Assembly (NCBI RefSeq): GCF_013373865.1
Contig: NC_050473.1
Location: forward strand, 23,301,979-23,365,978
Direction: 5' to 3'
Length of the DNA: 64,000 nt
Source: Monomorium pharaonis
Lineage: Eukaryota; Arthropoda; Insecta; Hymenoptera; Formicidae
The notes below the pieces were generated by a model. It was not told the origin of the DNA, did not search any database, and was given only the letters and a program-made list of their open reading frames with translations. Made by a program: the position numbers and the translations under genes. Shown in pieces: positions 52,636 to 62,274 of the stretch. Within the stretch, counting starts at the first letter, position 1; each line of letters begins with the position of its first letter.

Positions 52636-52919
52636 TGCATCGGCTGCTCTTGCAGCGGCTGCTCCTGCGGCGGCTGCTCCTGCGGCGGCTGCTTTTTTTG
52701 TAGCTCCTCATAGAGGAAGTGCAACTGTCGTTGCACTTCCACTTGTTGCTGCTGCAATTGTTGTTGTTGTTGTTGCTGCTGCTGCAACAACTGCAGCAAA
52801 TGCTCCATCGAAGCTGATTCCGATTCTGTTAATAAAAAAAATATAATATAAAAGAAATTATGATAATGCAGAAAAAAGAGTAAATTAATTTATTACTTAC
52901 GGGACAAACTGGGGTCCAT
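52241..52919 (-). CDS. Spliced polyglutamine-RGG protein encoded by the hAT element
   Basis: Three exons on the minus strand: 52919-52901 (19 nt, MDPSLS), 52825-52553 and 52479-52241, with GTAAGT donors and TAG/CAG acceptors, total 176 aa. Exon 2 encodes MEHLLQLL, glutamine runs, a short helical segment (VEVQRQLHFLYEELQ) and PPQEQ repeats. Splicing into exon 3 changes frame and opens an RGG-box of GRGGGRGGG repeats. Without the splice, exon 3 reads as meaningless WRPR repeats. RGG boxes bind nucleic acids and drive condensation; a role in helping the transposase is inference. Divergent from the transposase; 397 bases separate the ATGs. Confidence 0.75.
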
Positions 52920-53316
52920 GGCGGTTGCTTGCGAAATGTGCGAAACGGCAGAGCTAGGTAAACAATTGAAAATCGCGTGCACATGTTTCGCCGCGCGCCG
53001 CTCGCCGGGCACCACGCGGCTGATTCTTCATTGTGTGAGTGCGAGCCGCGTTTGTCGTTTGACTGTGTGCGGAGAGCACGATATCACGATTTGTTTATTG
53101 TTACTTGATTTTACTGTGTTAATGTATTATTTTTATGCGATTGAGTGTTAACGTTTTGAACGTAAGTGCATTTTACAAACAACGTTATATTGAGAAAGCT
53201 GAAAGTTTTGATTGGGAAATCAGTAAGAAACTTTTATATATTTTTCCCTTATTTATTCTTCTTTTAATTTTTTCTATTTGATTCTTCGTTTGATTTCTTT
53301 CTTGTTGTCTATAAAA
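52920..53316. promoter_or_regulatory. Divergent promoter region of the hAT genes
   Basis: Between the two divergent ATGs. GC-rich near the polyQ-RGG start, AT-rich near the transposase. A GTAAGT at about 53161 with T-rich tracts before 53317 could mark a 5' UTR intron of the transposase transcript. Confidence 0.45.
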
Positions 53317-55629
53317 ATGTGCGAGCCCTTAGAAAAGAAAGATAAGCGAAGTTTTCAGGAAGCTTGGCTTAGCGACACTCAATATAAATTTTGGATACGT
53401 AAAGTACCGTTGAATGACGATCTTTATCATTGCACTGTATGTAAGAAAAATTTTTCTTGTAATACACGTATTTCAAGACATGCAAATTCTACGTGTCACA
53501 AAGAAAATCAGCAAAAAGCTACATTTTCTTTAACAAAAATTGACGATATAAATGAAGCTTCTCAAACAAAACAAAAATTTCGACAAGAATGGTTAGATAT
53601 TGAATTGTTTAAACCATGGTTACGTGAAGCATCACATGATAAAACATTATTTTTTTGTGAATTTTGTGAAAAATACATGGATGCTAGATTGTCACACATT
53701 TATCGTCATGCAGATTCCGCAATGCACTTAAAAATTGCTGCAGATAAAAATAAAGAAAGAAAGGAAACAGACGAAGATATTAATATTACGGACGAATCGC
53801 TTTTGTCGTTTGATGAGCGAAAGAAAGCAGCAGAAATTAAATACGCTGCATTTATTGCCGAAAAAAATATTTCTCATCAAACGGCAAAAGATATTCTCTC
53901 ATTTTTCCAAGAGATAGGAAAAGATTCTAAAGTATTAGAAGCCATGAGCATGAGTCGGACTAAATGTAACAAAATCATTTCAAACGTATTATGTCCAGTT
54001 GAAACCAATCGTGTTGTTGACATTCTGCAAAATAATAAATTTACCATTTTTATTGATGAAACGTCTGATATTACAAATCAAAAATGGATGACGTTTCATA
54101 GTCGGTATGTTGATCCTGAAACATTAGATGTTCGCTCGCAATTGATTAAATTAATCGATATTGATGCAAGAAATAGCAACGCGGAAAAATTATTTGAGGC
54201 ATTTAGGAATGTTATGTATAAATTACAAATTCCATTTTTAAACATTGTTGCCTTATCATGTGATAATGCATCCGTAATGACAGGCAAAAATTCATCTTTT
54301 AAAACAAAGCTTGGAAACATTTGTAAAAATCTTTTAACATTGTCTTGCCCATGTCATTCCGCCGCGTTAGTTGCACATGCTGCATGCAATAAGATTCCAG
54401 ACTATTGCGAGGAATTTATTAAAAAAATAGCAACTTTTATTAACAATAGTCCCAAGCGATCTGCTATTTTTCAAGAATTTTGTGAATGTTTTCAGGAAAC
54501 AAACCGCAAAATTTTAAAATTATCCGATACACGATGGCTTTCTCGGCATTTGTGTATTGACAGACTTTTGGAATATTGGGATACTATTAAGCTTTTTTTA
54601 CAAGAAACTATTATAAATGAAAAGATAAAAACTGGCGAATATTTATTAAATATTATGCAAAAACTTGATGTAAAAGCATATTTGTTATTTTTAAAACATA
54701 TTTTAAATTTTTTTAATATGTTTAATGCATTCTTCCAAGCAATAGAAACGAGAATACATCTATTGCAGCCAAAATCACTTCAGTTCCTAATCATGATTTG
54801 TAAACCTTTTATAAAAACAGAGTTTTTAAAATCTGTAAATATTAATTTTGAATTTTCTAAAACAGATTATCACAAATCATTAAATGAAATATATTTAGGA
54901 ACTGAATGTGAAAAATATCTTGATAAATTAATTGCACAAGGACACGTAGATGTAGTTGCAACAGTTCGACAAAACTGTTTGCAATTTTACATTACTGCTG
55001 CTCAAGACATTTCAAAGAAATTACCAATAAACGACCCATTTTTGTCAAAATTGAAAGTTTTTGAAGTAGAGACAGCATTACGTGATCCTAACAGAGAAAC
55101 TTCATTTAATGATGTTTCTTTTGTTGCTCAAACTTTTACCGGATTTGACGACAATGGATTAAAAAAAGAATGGTTTGCTTTACATCAAGATTTTACAGAA
55201 GCAGAAAAAGATAATTTAACAATGTTAAATTTTGATAAAATGTGGAAAAAAATTTTCCAACGCAGTAACCAATTTCCAAATTTAAAGTCTCTTGTGAATA
55301 CTGTTAGATCACTGCCAAATTCGAATGCCGACTCAGAGAGAATCTTTTCCTTTCTACCTGATTTAAAAACAAAAAAACGAAATAAACTTTCGCCTGCAGC
55401 AGTCAATGCTACTTGTGTCTTGAAATCAGCATTGAAAGCGAGAAAAGAAAATGCTCTCGATATAAAAATTAATGAGAAGCATTTAACTTTAATGTCTACA
55501 AATAAATTATATGTTACATGTCCTAAGAGAACAAAATTCCATTTAACATTATATGCTGCAGGTAGTGATGATGATAATGATGATGATGATGAAATTCATC
55601 ATCCTTCCACTTCTAATAATAAACAATAA
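53317..55629 (+). CDS. hAT-superfamily transposase, intact
   Basis: 770 aa from ATG 53317 (an upstream TTG frame extension is not used). Two N-terminal zinc fingers: CTVCKKNFSCNTRISRHANS and CEFCEKYMDARLSHIYRHAD. RNase H-like core with Asp in TIFIDETSDI and Asp in ALSCDNASVMTG, then LSDTRWLSR. The C-terminal dimerisation motif reads LPNSNADSERIFSFL. Acidic Asp-rich tail. It resembles animal SCAND3/ZBED-like hAT proteins. It cuts and pastes the element in the nucleus. No stop or frameshift, so possibly active. Confidence 0.93.
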   Translation: MCEPLEKKDKRSFQEAWLSDTQYKFWIRKVPLNDDLYHCTVCKKNFSCNTRISRHANSTCHKENQQKATFSLTKIDDINEASQTKQKFRQEWLDIELFKPWLREASHDKTLFFCEFCEKYMDARLSHIYRHADSAMHLKIAADKNKERKETDEDINITDESLLSFDERKKAAEIKYAAFIAEKNISHQTAKDILSFFQEIGKDSKVLEAMSMSRTKCNKIISNVLCPVETNRVVDILQNNKFTIFIDETSDITNQKWMTFHSRYVDPETLDVRSQLIKLIDIDARNSNAEKLFEAFRNVMYKLQIPFLNIVALSCDNASVMTGKNSSFKTKLGNICKNLLTLSCPCHSAALVAHAACNKIPDYCEEFIKKIATFINNSPKRSAIFQEFCECFQETNRKILKLSDTRWLSRHLCIDRLLEYWDTIKLFLQETIINEKIKTGEYLLNIMQKLDVKAYLLFLKHILNFFNMFNAFFQAIETRIHLLQPKSLQFLIMICKPFIKTEFLKSVNINFEFSKTDYHKSLNEIYLGTECEKYLDKLIAQGHVDVVATVRQNCLQFYITAAQDISKKLPINDPFLSKLKVFEVETALRDPNRETSFNDVSFVAQTFTGFDDNGLKKEWFALHQDFTEAEKDNLTMLNFDKMWKKIFQRSNQFPNLKSLVNTVRSLPNSNADSERIFSFLPDLKTKKRNKLSPAAVNATCVLKSALKARKENALDIKINEKHLTLMSTNKLYVTCPKRTKFHLTLYAAGSDDDNDDDDEIHHPSTSNNKQ

Positions 55630-55635
55630 TGATGC

Positions 55636-56260
55636 TTCAAAATTTGGTCTAAAACGCTAGACCTCACATCTATAACTAATAGATGTGTTAAATAATTAAT
55701 TAAAAATAGGTCTAGAACGCTAGACCTCACATCTAAAAATAATAGATGTGTTAAATAATTAATTAAAAACTGGTTTAGAACGCTAGACCTCACATTTATG
55801 AATAATAGATGTGTCAAATAATTAATTAAAAACTGGTTTAGAACGCTAGACCTCACATCTATGAATAATAGATGTGTCAAATAATTAATTAAAAACTGGT
55901 TTAGAACGCTAGACCTCACATCTATAACTAATAGATGTGTTAAATAATTAATTAAAAACAGGTCTAGAACGCTAGACCTCACATCTAAAAATAATAGATG
56001 TGTTAAATAATTAATTAAAAACTGGTTTAGAACGCTAGACCTCACATTTATGAATAATAGATGTGTCAAATAATTAATTAAAAACTGGTTTAGAACGCTA
56101 GACCTCACATCTATGAATAATAGATGTGTCAAATAATTAATTAAAAACTGGTTTAGAACGCTAGACCTCACATCTATGAATAATAGATGTGTCAAATAAT
56201 TAATTAAAAACTGGTTTAGAACGCTAGACCTCACATCTATGAATAATAGATGTGTTAAAA
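55636..56260. repeat. 63-bp tandem array with 252-bp higher-order pattern
   Basis: About ten 62-63-bp units (GAACGCTAGACCTCACATCT...AATAGATGTGT.AAATAATTAATTAAAAA). Variants run A B C D A B C D D D by their CTATAACT, CTAAAAAT, TTTATGAAT and CTATGAAT cores. Each unit contains a hairpin ACATCTAT...AGATGTGT. The last unit merges into the right inverted repeat. A minus-strand 21-residue periodic frame is a by-product. Confidence 0.9.
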
Positions 56261-57661
56261 ATATGAAACAATTAAATGTGGTATAATAGGGCTACTGGCG
56301 AAGGTCCACGTAAAAAAACCTAACGCGCTATTAGTGGCACCTCATGGGTAGCGTGGAAGCCACTTAGTAATTAAGAAATAAATGTGATAAATACGCCAAC
56401 ATCGAAAGAAAAATAAGTTAAAATCTTATCGGTGAGAATAAAGCAACATTAGTTAAATTCTGATTCAAACTATATAGTATTTTTTTTTAATATCAACAGT
56501 AATTAATAATAAATACACACACAAATTTGTGAAATGTATAAAATTAATATAACGTGTTTATGTTCTCGAAATTAATTCCAAAATAAATTAAACAAGAGAA
56601 GTATAAAAATAATTCGCAATTTAACAAAGTAAGTAATAAAAATATATACATGCATAATAATAGAATACGTGACAAATTCAAGAGTTTTCTCTGTCTCACA
56701 TTTATTCCTGAAATGTCGGTTGGATATGACTTAATTGAGTTTTAACAGTGACTAAATACTTTGTCGGAGATGAGTTTGTCACGAGTCTTGTTATTATATA
56801 TGTATTTTTATTATTTTCTTATTTTGTTAAATTACGGACTACTATCATATTTCTCTTATTTAATTTACTTTGTAATTAATTTTAAGAATGACACGATCAC
56901 GTTACATTAATTTTACATATTTCACGAATTTATGTACGTATTTATAATTGTTGATTAACTGAGTATTAATATTTAAAAAAGTTGCAATGTAATTAAGAGT
57001 TAATGTTATCGTTACCACCGACAAGATAATTAATTTATGTTTCATTTGACATCTGGGGAAACTATACATTAAAAATGATTGAATAACGAAATGTCTATTA
57101 ACTAATATAGAATAAAGAATTTGGATATAAAGATCTTTTGCTAACTCGTCAGCTCTTTCTATTTTTAGTTGTATTTAATAATTTATTAAAAATGTTTATT
57201 ATTACTTAATTACATTTATAATTGGTTTTATTATAATTAATTTATTATAATTTAAATAAGATAATAAATTACATTAATAGAAAAAAATTTAATAATTAAT
57301 AATAATGAATAATATTGCTATCAATGCTATCAATGATTGATATCAATTGATCTGCTTGTTGATCGCGATGCTTTAGATGAGAGGAGGACATGCGAGGGGA
57401 CGGGGGAAGCATAGGCGCCTTTCGTCAATCCTCAATCGCTGGCCGCTGAACGCACGCTTTCGTGGCAGCCTTGGAGGAAGAGAGACGGACGCCTCTCTCT
57501 TTTCAATAACCGAGTAGCGGCAGGCGTAGCGAGAGCGACCGAGCCGGCCCGAGTCTCGAGGTACGAACGCGACCGACTCGGGTGCTCGGCGGTGCTCGGC
57601 GGTGCTCGGCGGTGCTCGGCGGAGCACCCGAGGTGCTCGCGGCCCAAAACTTGCACCACTG
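56195..57661 (-). repeat. Right long inverted repeat of the hAT element
   Basis: Reverse complement of 50643-52100, with one extra GGTGCTCGGC-type unit near 57580-57620. Ends CTTGCACCACTG. Confidence 0.9.
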
Positions 57662-57669
57662 GTCTGGGC
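57662..57669. repeat. Right 8-bp target duplication of the hAT element
   Basis: GTCTGGGC, a copy of 50635-50642, followed by the continuing PLA2/pX reading frame. Confidence 0.93.
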
Positions 57670-58384
57670 AGCCATGAAAGCCAAGACGAAGATTGGTATG
57701 GGTATGAAGAAAAATTCAACGAAAAAATCGACGAAAAAAAAACGCATACTTCAGGCTGCAAAACGAGGCGGTGCATTACCAATTTTACCAATATTGGGTG
57801 CACTCGGATCCTTGATTGGTGGAGCGGCTGGTGTGGCAAAGGCGGTGAACGACAACAAAGCCGCGCGACGTCAGCTCGAGGAGTTACAGCGTCACAATCG
57901 CGCGATGGAAGGTCACGGCTTATATCTCGCCCCATACAAACGCGGGCGAGGACTGTATCTCGCCCCGTACAAACATGGAAAAGGTGTACAGAAGAAAAAA
58001 AAAAACGTCGAAGAAACATTAACACTACTCACAGGTGCGACGACGAACGTGCAATTGACGCAACTAGCAAAACGCGCGCGTATTCCATATTTCAGAGGTG
58101 TTTTTATGCGTAACGCGTTACCGACGAGTGGTGCGCGTCTAAACGAGAGTGGTATCGTAAATTTGGACGATACGACGGGCCCCGGTACTCACTGGGTGGC
58201 GTACGCAAAGAGGGGTAACCACGTCGCGTATTTCGATAGTTTCGGCAATCTTCGACCACCTAGAGAACTAGTACGATACTTTGGGGACGGGGTGACAACG
58301 ATTGAGTATAATCGAACGTGCTATCAAACGTACGATCAGAGCATTTGTGGACAACTCTGCCTGCAGTTTCTTCAACGCGTGTAA
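57662..58384 (+). pseudogene. PLA2/pX tail fused in frame to adenain-like protease
   Basis: The 3' part of the split PLA2 gene: basic segment, LPILPILGALGSLIGGAAG hydrophobic stretch, a tandem GLYLAPYKRGR/GLYLAPYKHGK duplication and a lysine run. A length change in the A-run near 58000 carries the frame straight into the protease, with catalytic GTHWVAY, YFDSFGNLRPP and YDQSICGQLC. In Polinton 1 these are two genes separated by a stop and a new ATG; here the protease ATG is gone. Protease residues are intact, but the leader is not normal. Confidence 0.85.
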
Positions 58385-58434
58385 ATTTAAAAAGCTGAAC
58401 TAGTACCGCAAAGACTCAGTATTTCACCACCATC

Positions 58435-59202
58435 ATGTCGCTGACGTTTACCCTGAGCGGCAAGAGCAGCGTTCTCGCGGCACATTATTCTCCAGCTATA
58501 GATTTGAGCGACGATGATTATGAGCTCGGTCTAACGATTTTTGAAACTTATAACACGATACCAAACGTGAATGCTTCAAACAATACGTTTTACTTTGACA
58601 AGGATAACACGGAGATTACGATTCCCGAGGGATCGTACGAACTGCGAGCTATAAACGAATTTTTGAAACGCACAATTTCACGAAAACGTCCGCAACACGA
58701 TGGAACTCATTCCGGTGACGTTACGCGTGGGGGCAACGATGATGATAATGATGGGGAGTATCCGATAACGCTTCGCGCCAACTACAATACAATGAGATGT
58801 GAGATCAAATGCGCCTACAGTATACATTTTGGTAAACCCAACAACATAGGATCGCTGCTAGGATTCTCACCGAAGCGTGGTGTACTGCTACCGCAAAAAT
58901 GGCATGAATCGGACGTGTCGATCAACATAATGAACGTGAACATTATTCGCGTGGAATGCAACGTGACCGCGGGCGTGTACAGCAACAATAAGAGTGTACA
59001 CACGATACATGAGTTTTCACCGAGCGTGCCACCAGGATATAAGATATCGGAAAGGCCCACACAAATCATTTATCTGCCAATCATCGTGCGATGCATTACG
59101 GATCTGACAATACGCGCCGTCGATCAGAACGGACGATTGCTTGATTTTCGAAGAGAAGAAATCACCGTCAGACTGCACGTGCGACGACGGTTGCAACAAT
59201 AA
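58435..59202 (+). CDS. Minor capsid protein (penton)
   Basis: 255 aa, homologous to 17233-17970 ([20 protein letters not shown]..., [36 protein letters not shown]). A variable Asp/Gly-rich loop near residues 85-105 ([11 protein letters not shown]) is longer than in Polinton 1. Late structural block; intact. Confidence 0.85.
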   Translation: MSLTFTLSGKSSVLAAHYSPAIDLSDDDYELGLTIFETYNTIPNVNASNNTFYFDKDNTEITIPEGSYELRAINEFLKRTISRKRPQHDGTHSGDVTRGGNDDDNDGEYPITLRANYNTMRCEIKCAYSIHFGKPNNIGSLLGFSPKRGVLLPQKWHESDVSINIMNVNIIRVECNVTAGVYSNNKSVHTIHEFSPSVPPGYKISERPTQIIYLPIIVRCITDLTIRAVDQNGRLLDFRREEITVRLHVRRRLQQ

Positions 59203-59214
59203 CGCGAACGTGAG

Positions 59215-59412
59215 ATGCTCGTGCTAAACACATCGCAGCGCGCGAAAGATAACGTTATCTCCACACCAGTGCCAACGTTCCAACAGCCACCCGATACTCT
59301 TGCGACAACGTTTAATAATATTCAATCATCCTGTTGTCCCGAGAAAAAGAAGCTCAACGCGTCGAACGTTAAATTTTTACAATCTCTGGGATTCGCGGTG
59401 CGAAACGTCTGA
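59215..59412 (+). CDS. Small conserved protein between capsid genes
   Basis: 65 aa, beginning MLVLNTSQRAKDN and ending LNASNVKFLQSLGFAVRNV. Same place and same conserved ends as 17977-18153; the middle is variable and Pro/Thr-rich. Five bases separate its stop from the major capsid ATG. Confidence 0.72.
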   Translation: MLVLNTSQRAKDNVISTPVPTFQQPPDTLATTFNNIQSSCCPEKKKLNASNVKFLQSLGFAVRNV

Positions 59413-59417
59413 TAACG

Positions 59418-60617
59418 ATGACTGACATTCTAAACATCGGAGACGAGCCGATCTTCGATGATCGCATCGTCAAGATCGAGACTCATACGTACAATCCGTT
59501 TGCCAACACAACGTTCGGGCACAGCGACGAGATACGAATACCCATACACCAACAGGATCTGTACACATTGCCGTTCGAAAGTTTTTTATACCTCGAGGGA
59601 AAAGTGACAATAAACAAACCAGCCGAGGGATTTTCGGTGGTACTGGGAAATAATTGTGTTGCGTTCATGTTCGATGAGATTCGATACGAACTCGACGGTG
59701 TAGAAATTGATCGCAACAGAAATGTTGGAATAACCAGCACACTGAAAAACTATGCAACTGTGTCGTCAGACAAAAACGTGATTCTGAGGAACGCAGGATG
59801 GATTTCGGGTTGGGACGTGAATGGATACTTTAATTATTGCGTACCACTCAACATGTTGTTGGGGTTTTGCGAGGATTACAGACGCGTGGTGATCAACGCT
59901 CGTCACGAGTTAATTTTAATACGCGCGCGTAACGATAACAACAGTCTAATGGGAAGTTCGGAGTTGGAACCCACGATTGATATATTCAAGATACAATGGC
60001 GCATGCCTCACGTACTGCTGAACGAGATACATAAGTTGTCGATGCTGCGTACTCTGGAGAGCGGACGGTACCTGAGCATGGCTTTTCGTTCGTGGGATCT
60101 GTACGAGTTTCCACTATTGCAGCAAACAACTAAGCATTCGTGGGCCATCAAGACCGCTACTCAGCTCGAGAAGCCACGATATGTTATCTTTGCTCTGCAG
60201 ACGGGTCGAAAGAACATTGTGTCCGAGGATCCAAGCCGATTCGATCATTGCAAATTGACAAACGTGAAACTGTATCTGAACTCGGAATGTTATCCATACG
60301 ACGATATGAACTTGGATTTCGATAAAAATAAATGGGCGATTCTGTACGACATGTACGCGCGTTTCTGCAAGGGTTATTATGGATACGAGTATCTCGAGCC
60401 GAACCTCACCACTTCAACTTTTCTACTTAACGGTCCATTCGTAATCATCGATTGCTTTCGACAAAATGAATCGATCAAGAGCGCAACCGTGGACGTGCGC
60501 ATAGAATTTGAATGCAAAGAGAATGTGTCGATGAATACCACCGCGTACTGCCTCATCATACACGACCGCGTGGTTCAGTACAACCCGTTGACAAACGTTG
60601 TGCGCAAAATCACCTAA
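59418..60617 (+). CDS. Major capsid protein (double jelly roll)
   Basis: 399 aa, a close homologue of 18155-19357 (ILNIGDEPIFDDRIVKIETH, AFMFDEIRYELDGVEIDRNR, LLGFCEDYRRVVINARHEL, LYLNSECYPYDDMNLDF). Intact. Forms the capsid facets in the Polinton virion model. Confidence 0.92.
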   Translation: MTDILNIGDEPIFDDRIVKIETHTYNPFANTTFGHSDEIRIPIHQQDLYTLPFESFLYLEGKVTINKPAEGFSVVLGNNCVAFMFDEIRYELDGVEIDRNRNVGITSTLKNYATVSSDKNVILRNAGWISGWDVNGYFNYCVPLNMLLGFCEDYRRVVINARHELILIRARNDNNSLMGSSELEPTIDIFKIQWRMPHVLLNEIHKLSMLRTLESGRYLSMAFRSWDLYEFPLLQQTTKHSWAIKTATQLEKPRYVIFALQTGRKNIVSEDPSRFDHCKLTNVKLYLNSECYPYDDMNLDFDKNKWAILYDMYARFCKGYYGYEYLEPNLTTSTFLLNGPFVIIDCFRQNESIKSATVDVRIEFECKENVSMNTTAYCLIIHDRVVQYNPLTNVVRKIT

Positions 60618-60708
60618 CAACGTTGTACATTAAAGGAGGGGGAGATAAGACAATATATAACTCTACGACGCATCGAAGTCAACCACAGTATTCTCAACGA
60701 CAGCTGTC

Positions 60709-61302
60709 ATGCTTGTACCAACGTTCGTAGACCTGCAAGGTTTCATCGTTGGAGGAAAATTTATCGTTAAGGAATTTGCCTCTCTCAAAGATGGATTTGA
60801 ACTCACCCACTACTTGTTTACACCCACTTATCCATGGGAATACCTTACCAAGGCAGAAAGATGTCAGGTGGCATGGTTGAAAGTGAATCATCATGGAATA
60901 TCATGGGAGGATGGATTAATTCCACACAGCATGGCTAGGAGTTTGATTACAAAGGCGGTGATGGGTACAACTGCAACCGATGATGAAATTCTCGTGTACG
61001 TCAAGGGATGTGAGAAACGAGAATGGTTGCGTGATTTACTTCTGGACGAGGCGAGACAGGAAGCTTACGTCGAGAATATCGAGACGCATTACGAAGACAT
61101 AGAACCTCTAAACAAGTTGGACATTATGTACACTTTACGATGTCAGAATCATGTGAACAACTGTGCTTTACAAAATGTATTTAAGCTGTTTAATTGGTGG
61201 TCTAAGAATAAAAAATATATATCGTATCCATTTTTACATTCTTTTACCCCCTCATGTTTCCTTTTTCCCCATCTCGTTTTATTTATACAATTTTTAACTT
61301 AA
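60709..61302 (+). CDS. Conserved 'VDLQGF' protein
   Basis: 197 aa, homologous to 19420-19938: MLVPTFVDLQGFIVGGKFIV, HHGISWEDGLIPHSMARSLIT, YVKGCEKREWL, LQNVFKLFNWW. The C-terminus carries an extra hydrophobic Phe/Leu-rich stretch of about 20 residues (from SFTPSCFLFPHLV) absent from Polinton 1, perhaps from loss of the original stop. Unknown function. Confidence 0.75.
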   Translation: MLVPTFVDLQGFIVGGKFIVKEFASLKDGFELTHYLFTPTYPWEYLTKAERCQVAWLKVNHHGISWEDGLIPHSMARSLITKAVMGTTATDDEILVYVKGCEKREWLRDLLLDEARQEAYVENIETHYEDIEPLNKLDIMYTLRCQNHVNNCALQNVFKLFNWWSKNKKYISYPFLHSFTPSCFLFPHLVLFIQFLT

Positions 61303-61414
61303 AACTATATAGGAAAAAATAATTCGAACAATATCATTTTTATACATTTATTTTATTATATAAAGCATAACGTACAATATGATTAGCTTACAAGACTGGT
61401 TTTCTTTACACATT

Positions 61415-62153
61415 TTACTTGTCATATAAAGCATCATATACAATATTATCGAAAGCGTAAGCAATTAGCTCACACTCTACGAGACATGTTTTATCATATT
61501 TTTCGCGTAATAACTTTGCAGCGTCGCTTTGATTAGTAATATGATTTTGACGCAAAATAGTAATAAACTTCTTATATTTATCGCTCACGCTGTACGTATA
61601 TTGATCTAATTGATGACATACATAATCAACACAATCTTCAAGTTCATATAGGAACAGTAAGGTTGACGGCTTCATGTACATGCAATTATCATGCAACACC
61701 AACTTTATAATATTTTCATCGCGCATTTTTACAAGTTTTATAATCAGATCACAAACTGCAAATCTTGAAGATACTGCACAAATCGTTGTGCAGTCAAAAT
61801 AAGCTGACCGCACAAATCGTTCAATATCCACCCGTCGATCTATAAACGTTTTCCATGTTGCGTATGGCAAAATTATTTGATTGCCCCTGTTGTCACCAAG
61901 CAGTATTTCCACATAAGATATAGGTCCCACGCCGATTGCAATATCCAAGTATTTGTATGCCGTGGCGGTCAAGGCGTATCTCCTATCCAAGATGCGTGGA
62001 GTATAACGCGGCTGCGATAATACTCTGTAAAAAAAATATAGCTCGCTATAGAAAAATATAAGATATTAATACGAAGAAAATTTTTAAAATTATAAAAAAT
62101 ACTTACGGTTTATCACACGCCTCGTTCTGTTGGATCGGAACGTAATAGTTCAT
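61415..62153 (-). CDS. Conserved Polinton gene X, spliced
   Basis: Exon 1 62153-62107 (47 nt, MNYYVPIQQNEACDK) and exon 2 62024-61415, GTAAGT...CAG; about 218 aa. Same splice phase and exon 1 length as 6549-7268. Conserved QPRYTPRIL, YKYLDIAIGVG, LGDNRGN, MKPST, LVECEL and DNIVYDAL. Here it lies at the far end, just after the VDLQGF gene, rather than next to the left terminus. Intact. Confidence 0.8.
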
Positions 62154-62274
62154 GCTGTACGTTTCGGGAAGCTTTTGAAGTCTGTCTTCCACCGACTGAG
62201 GAGCAAACGAGAAGTTTTGCTGTCCGTCTTGTAACACGCGAGTGATGCGGTACCATTGTCAGAACTCTTCTTAT
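62154..62274. promoter_or_regulatory. Upstream region of gene X, homologous to Polinton 1
   Basis: Shares GTCAGAACTCTTCTTAT with 7350-7375 of Polinton 1. Homology continues after the MITE at 63961 (ATATTG.ACACCC), so the MITE sits in the gene X upstream region. Confidence 0.7.

Larger units (their letters stand above)
50643..57661 (+). mobile_element. Large hAT-type DNA transposon with long inverted repeats
   Basis: 7,019 bp, flanked by GTCTGGGC. Termini are CAGTGGTGCAAGTTTTGGGC and complement, fitting the hAT CA(G/C)...TG end rule. Inverted repeats run about 1.46 kb each, far longer than the short repeats typical of hATs. Between them are an intact hAT transposase (+), a divergent spliced polyQ-RGG gene (-) and a 63-bp tandem array. 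It inserted into the PLA2 gene of Polinton 3. Near-identity of the repeats and the open transposase suggest a young insertion. Confidence 0.93.

Noticed and set aside
55599..56234. 211-codon minus-strand frame with 21-residue repeats
   Set aside because: It is an exact translation of the 63-bp tandem array, with no splice or start context; open only because 63 is a multiple of three.
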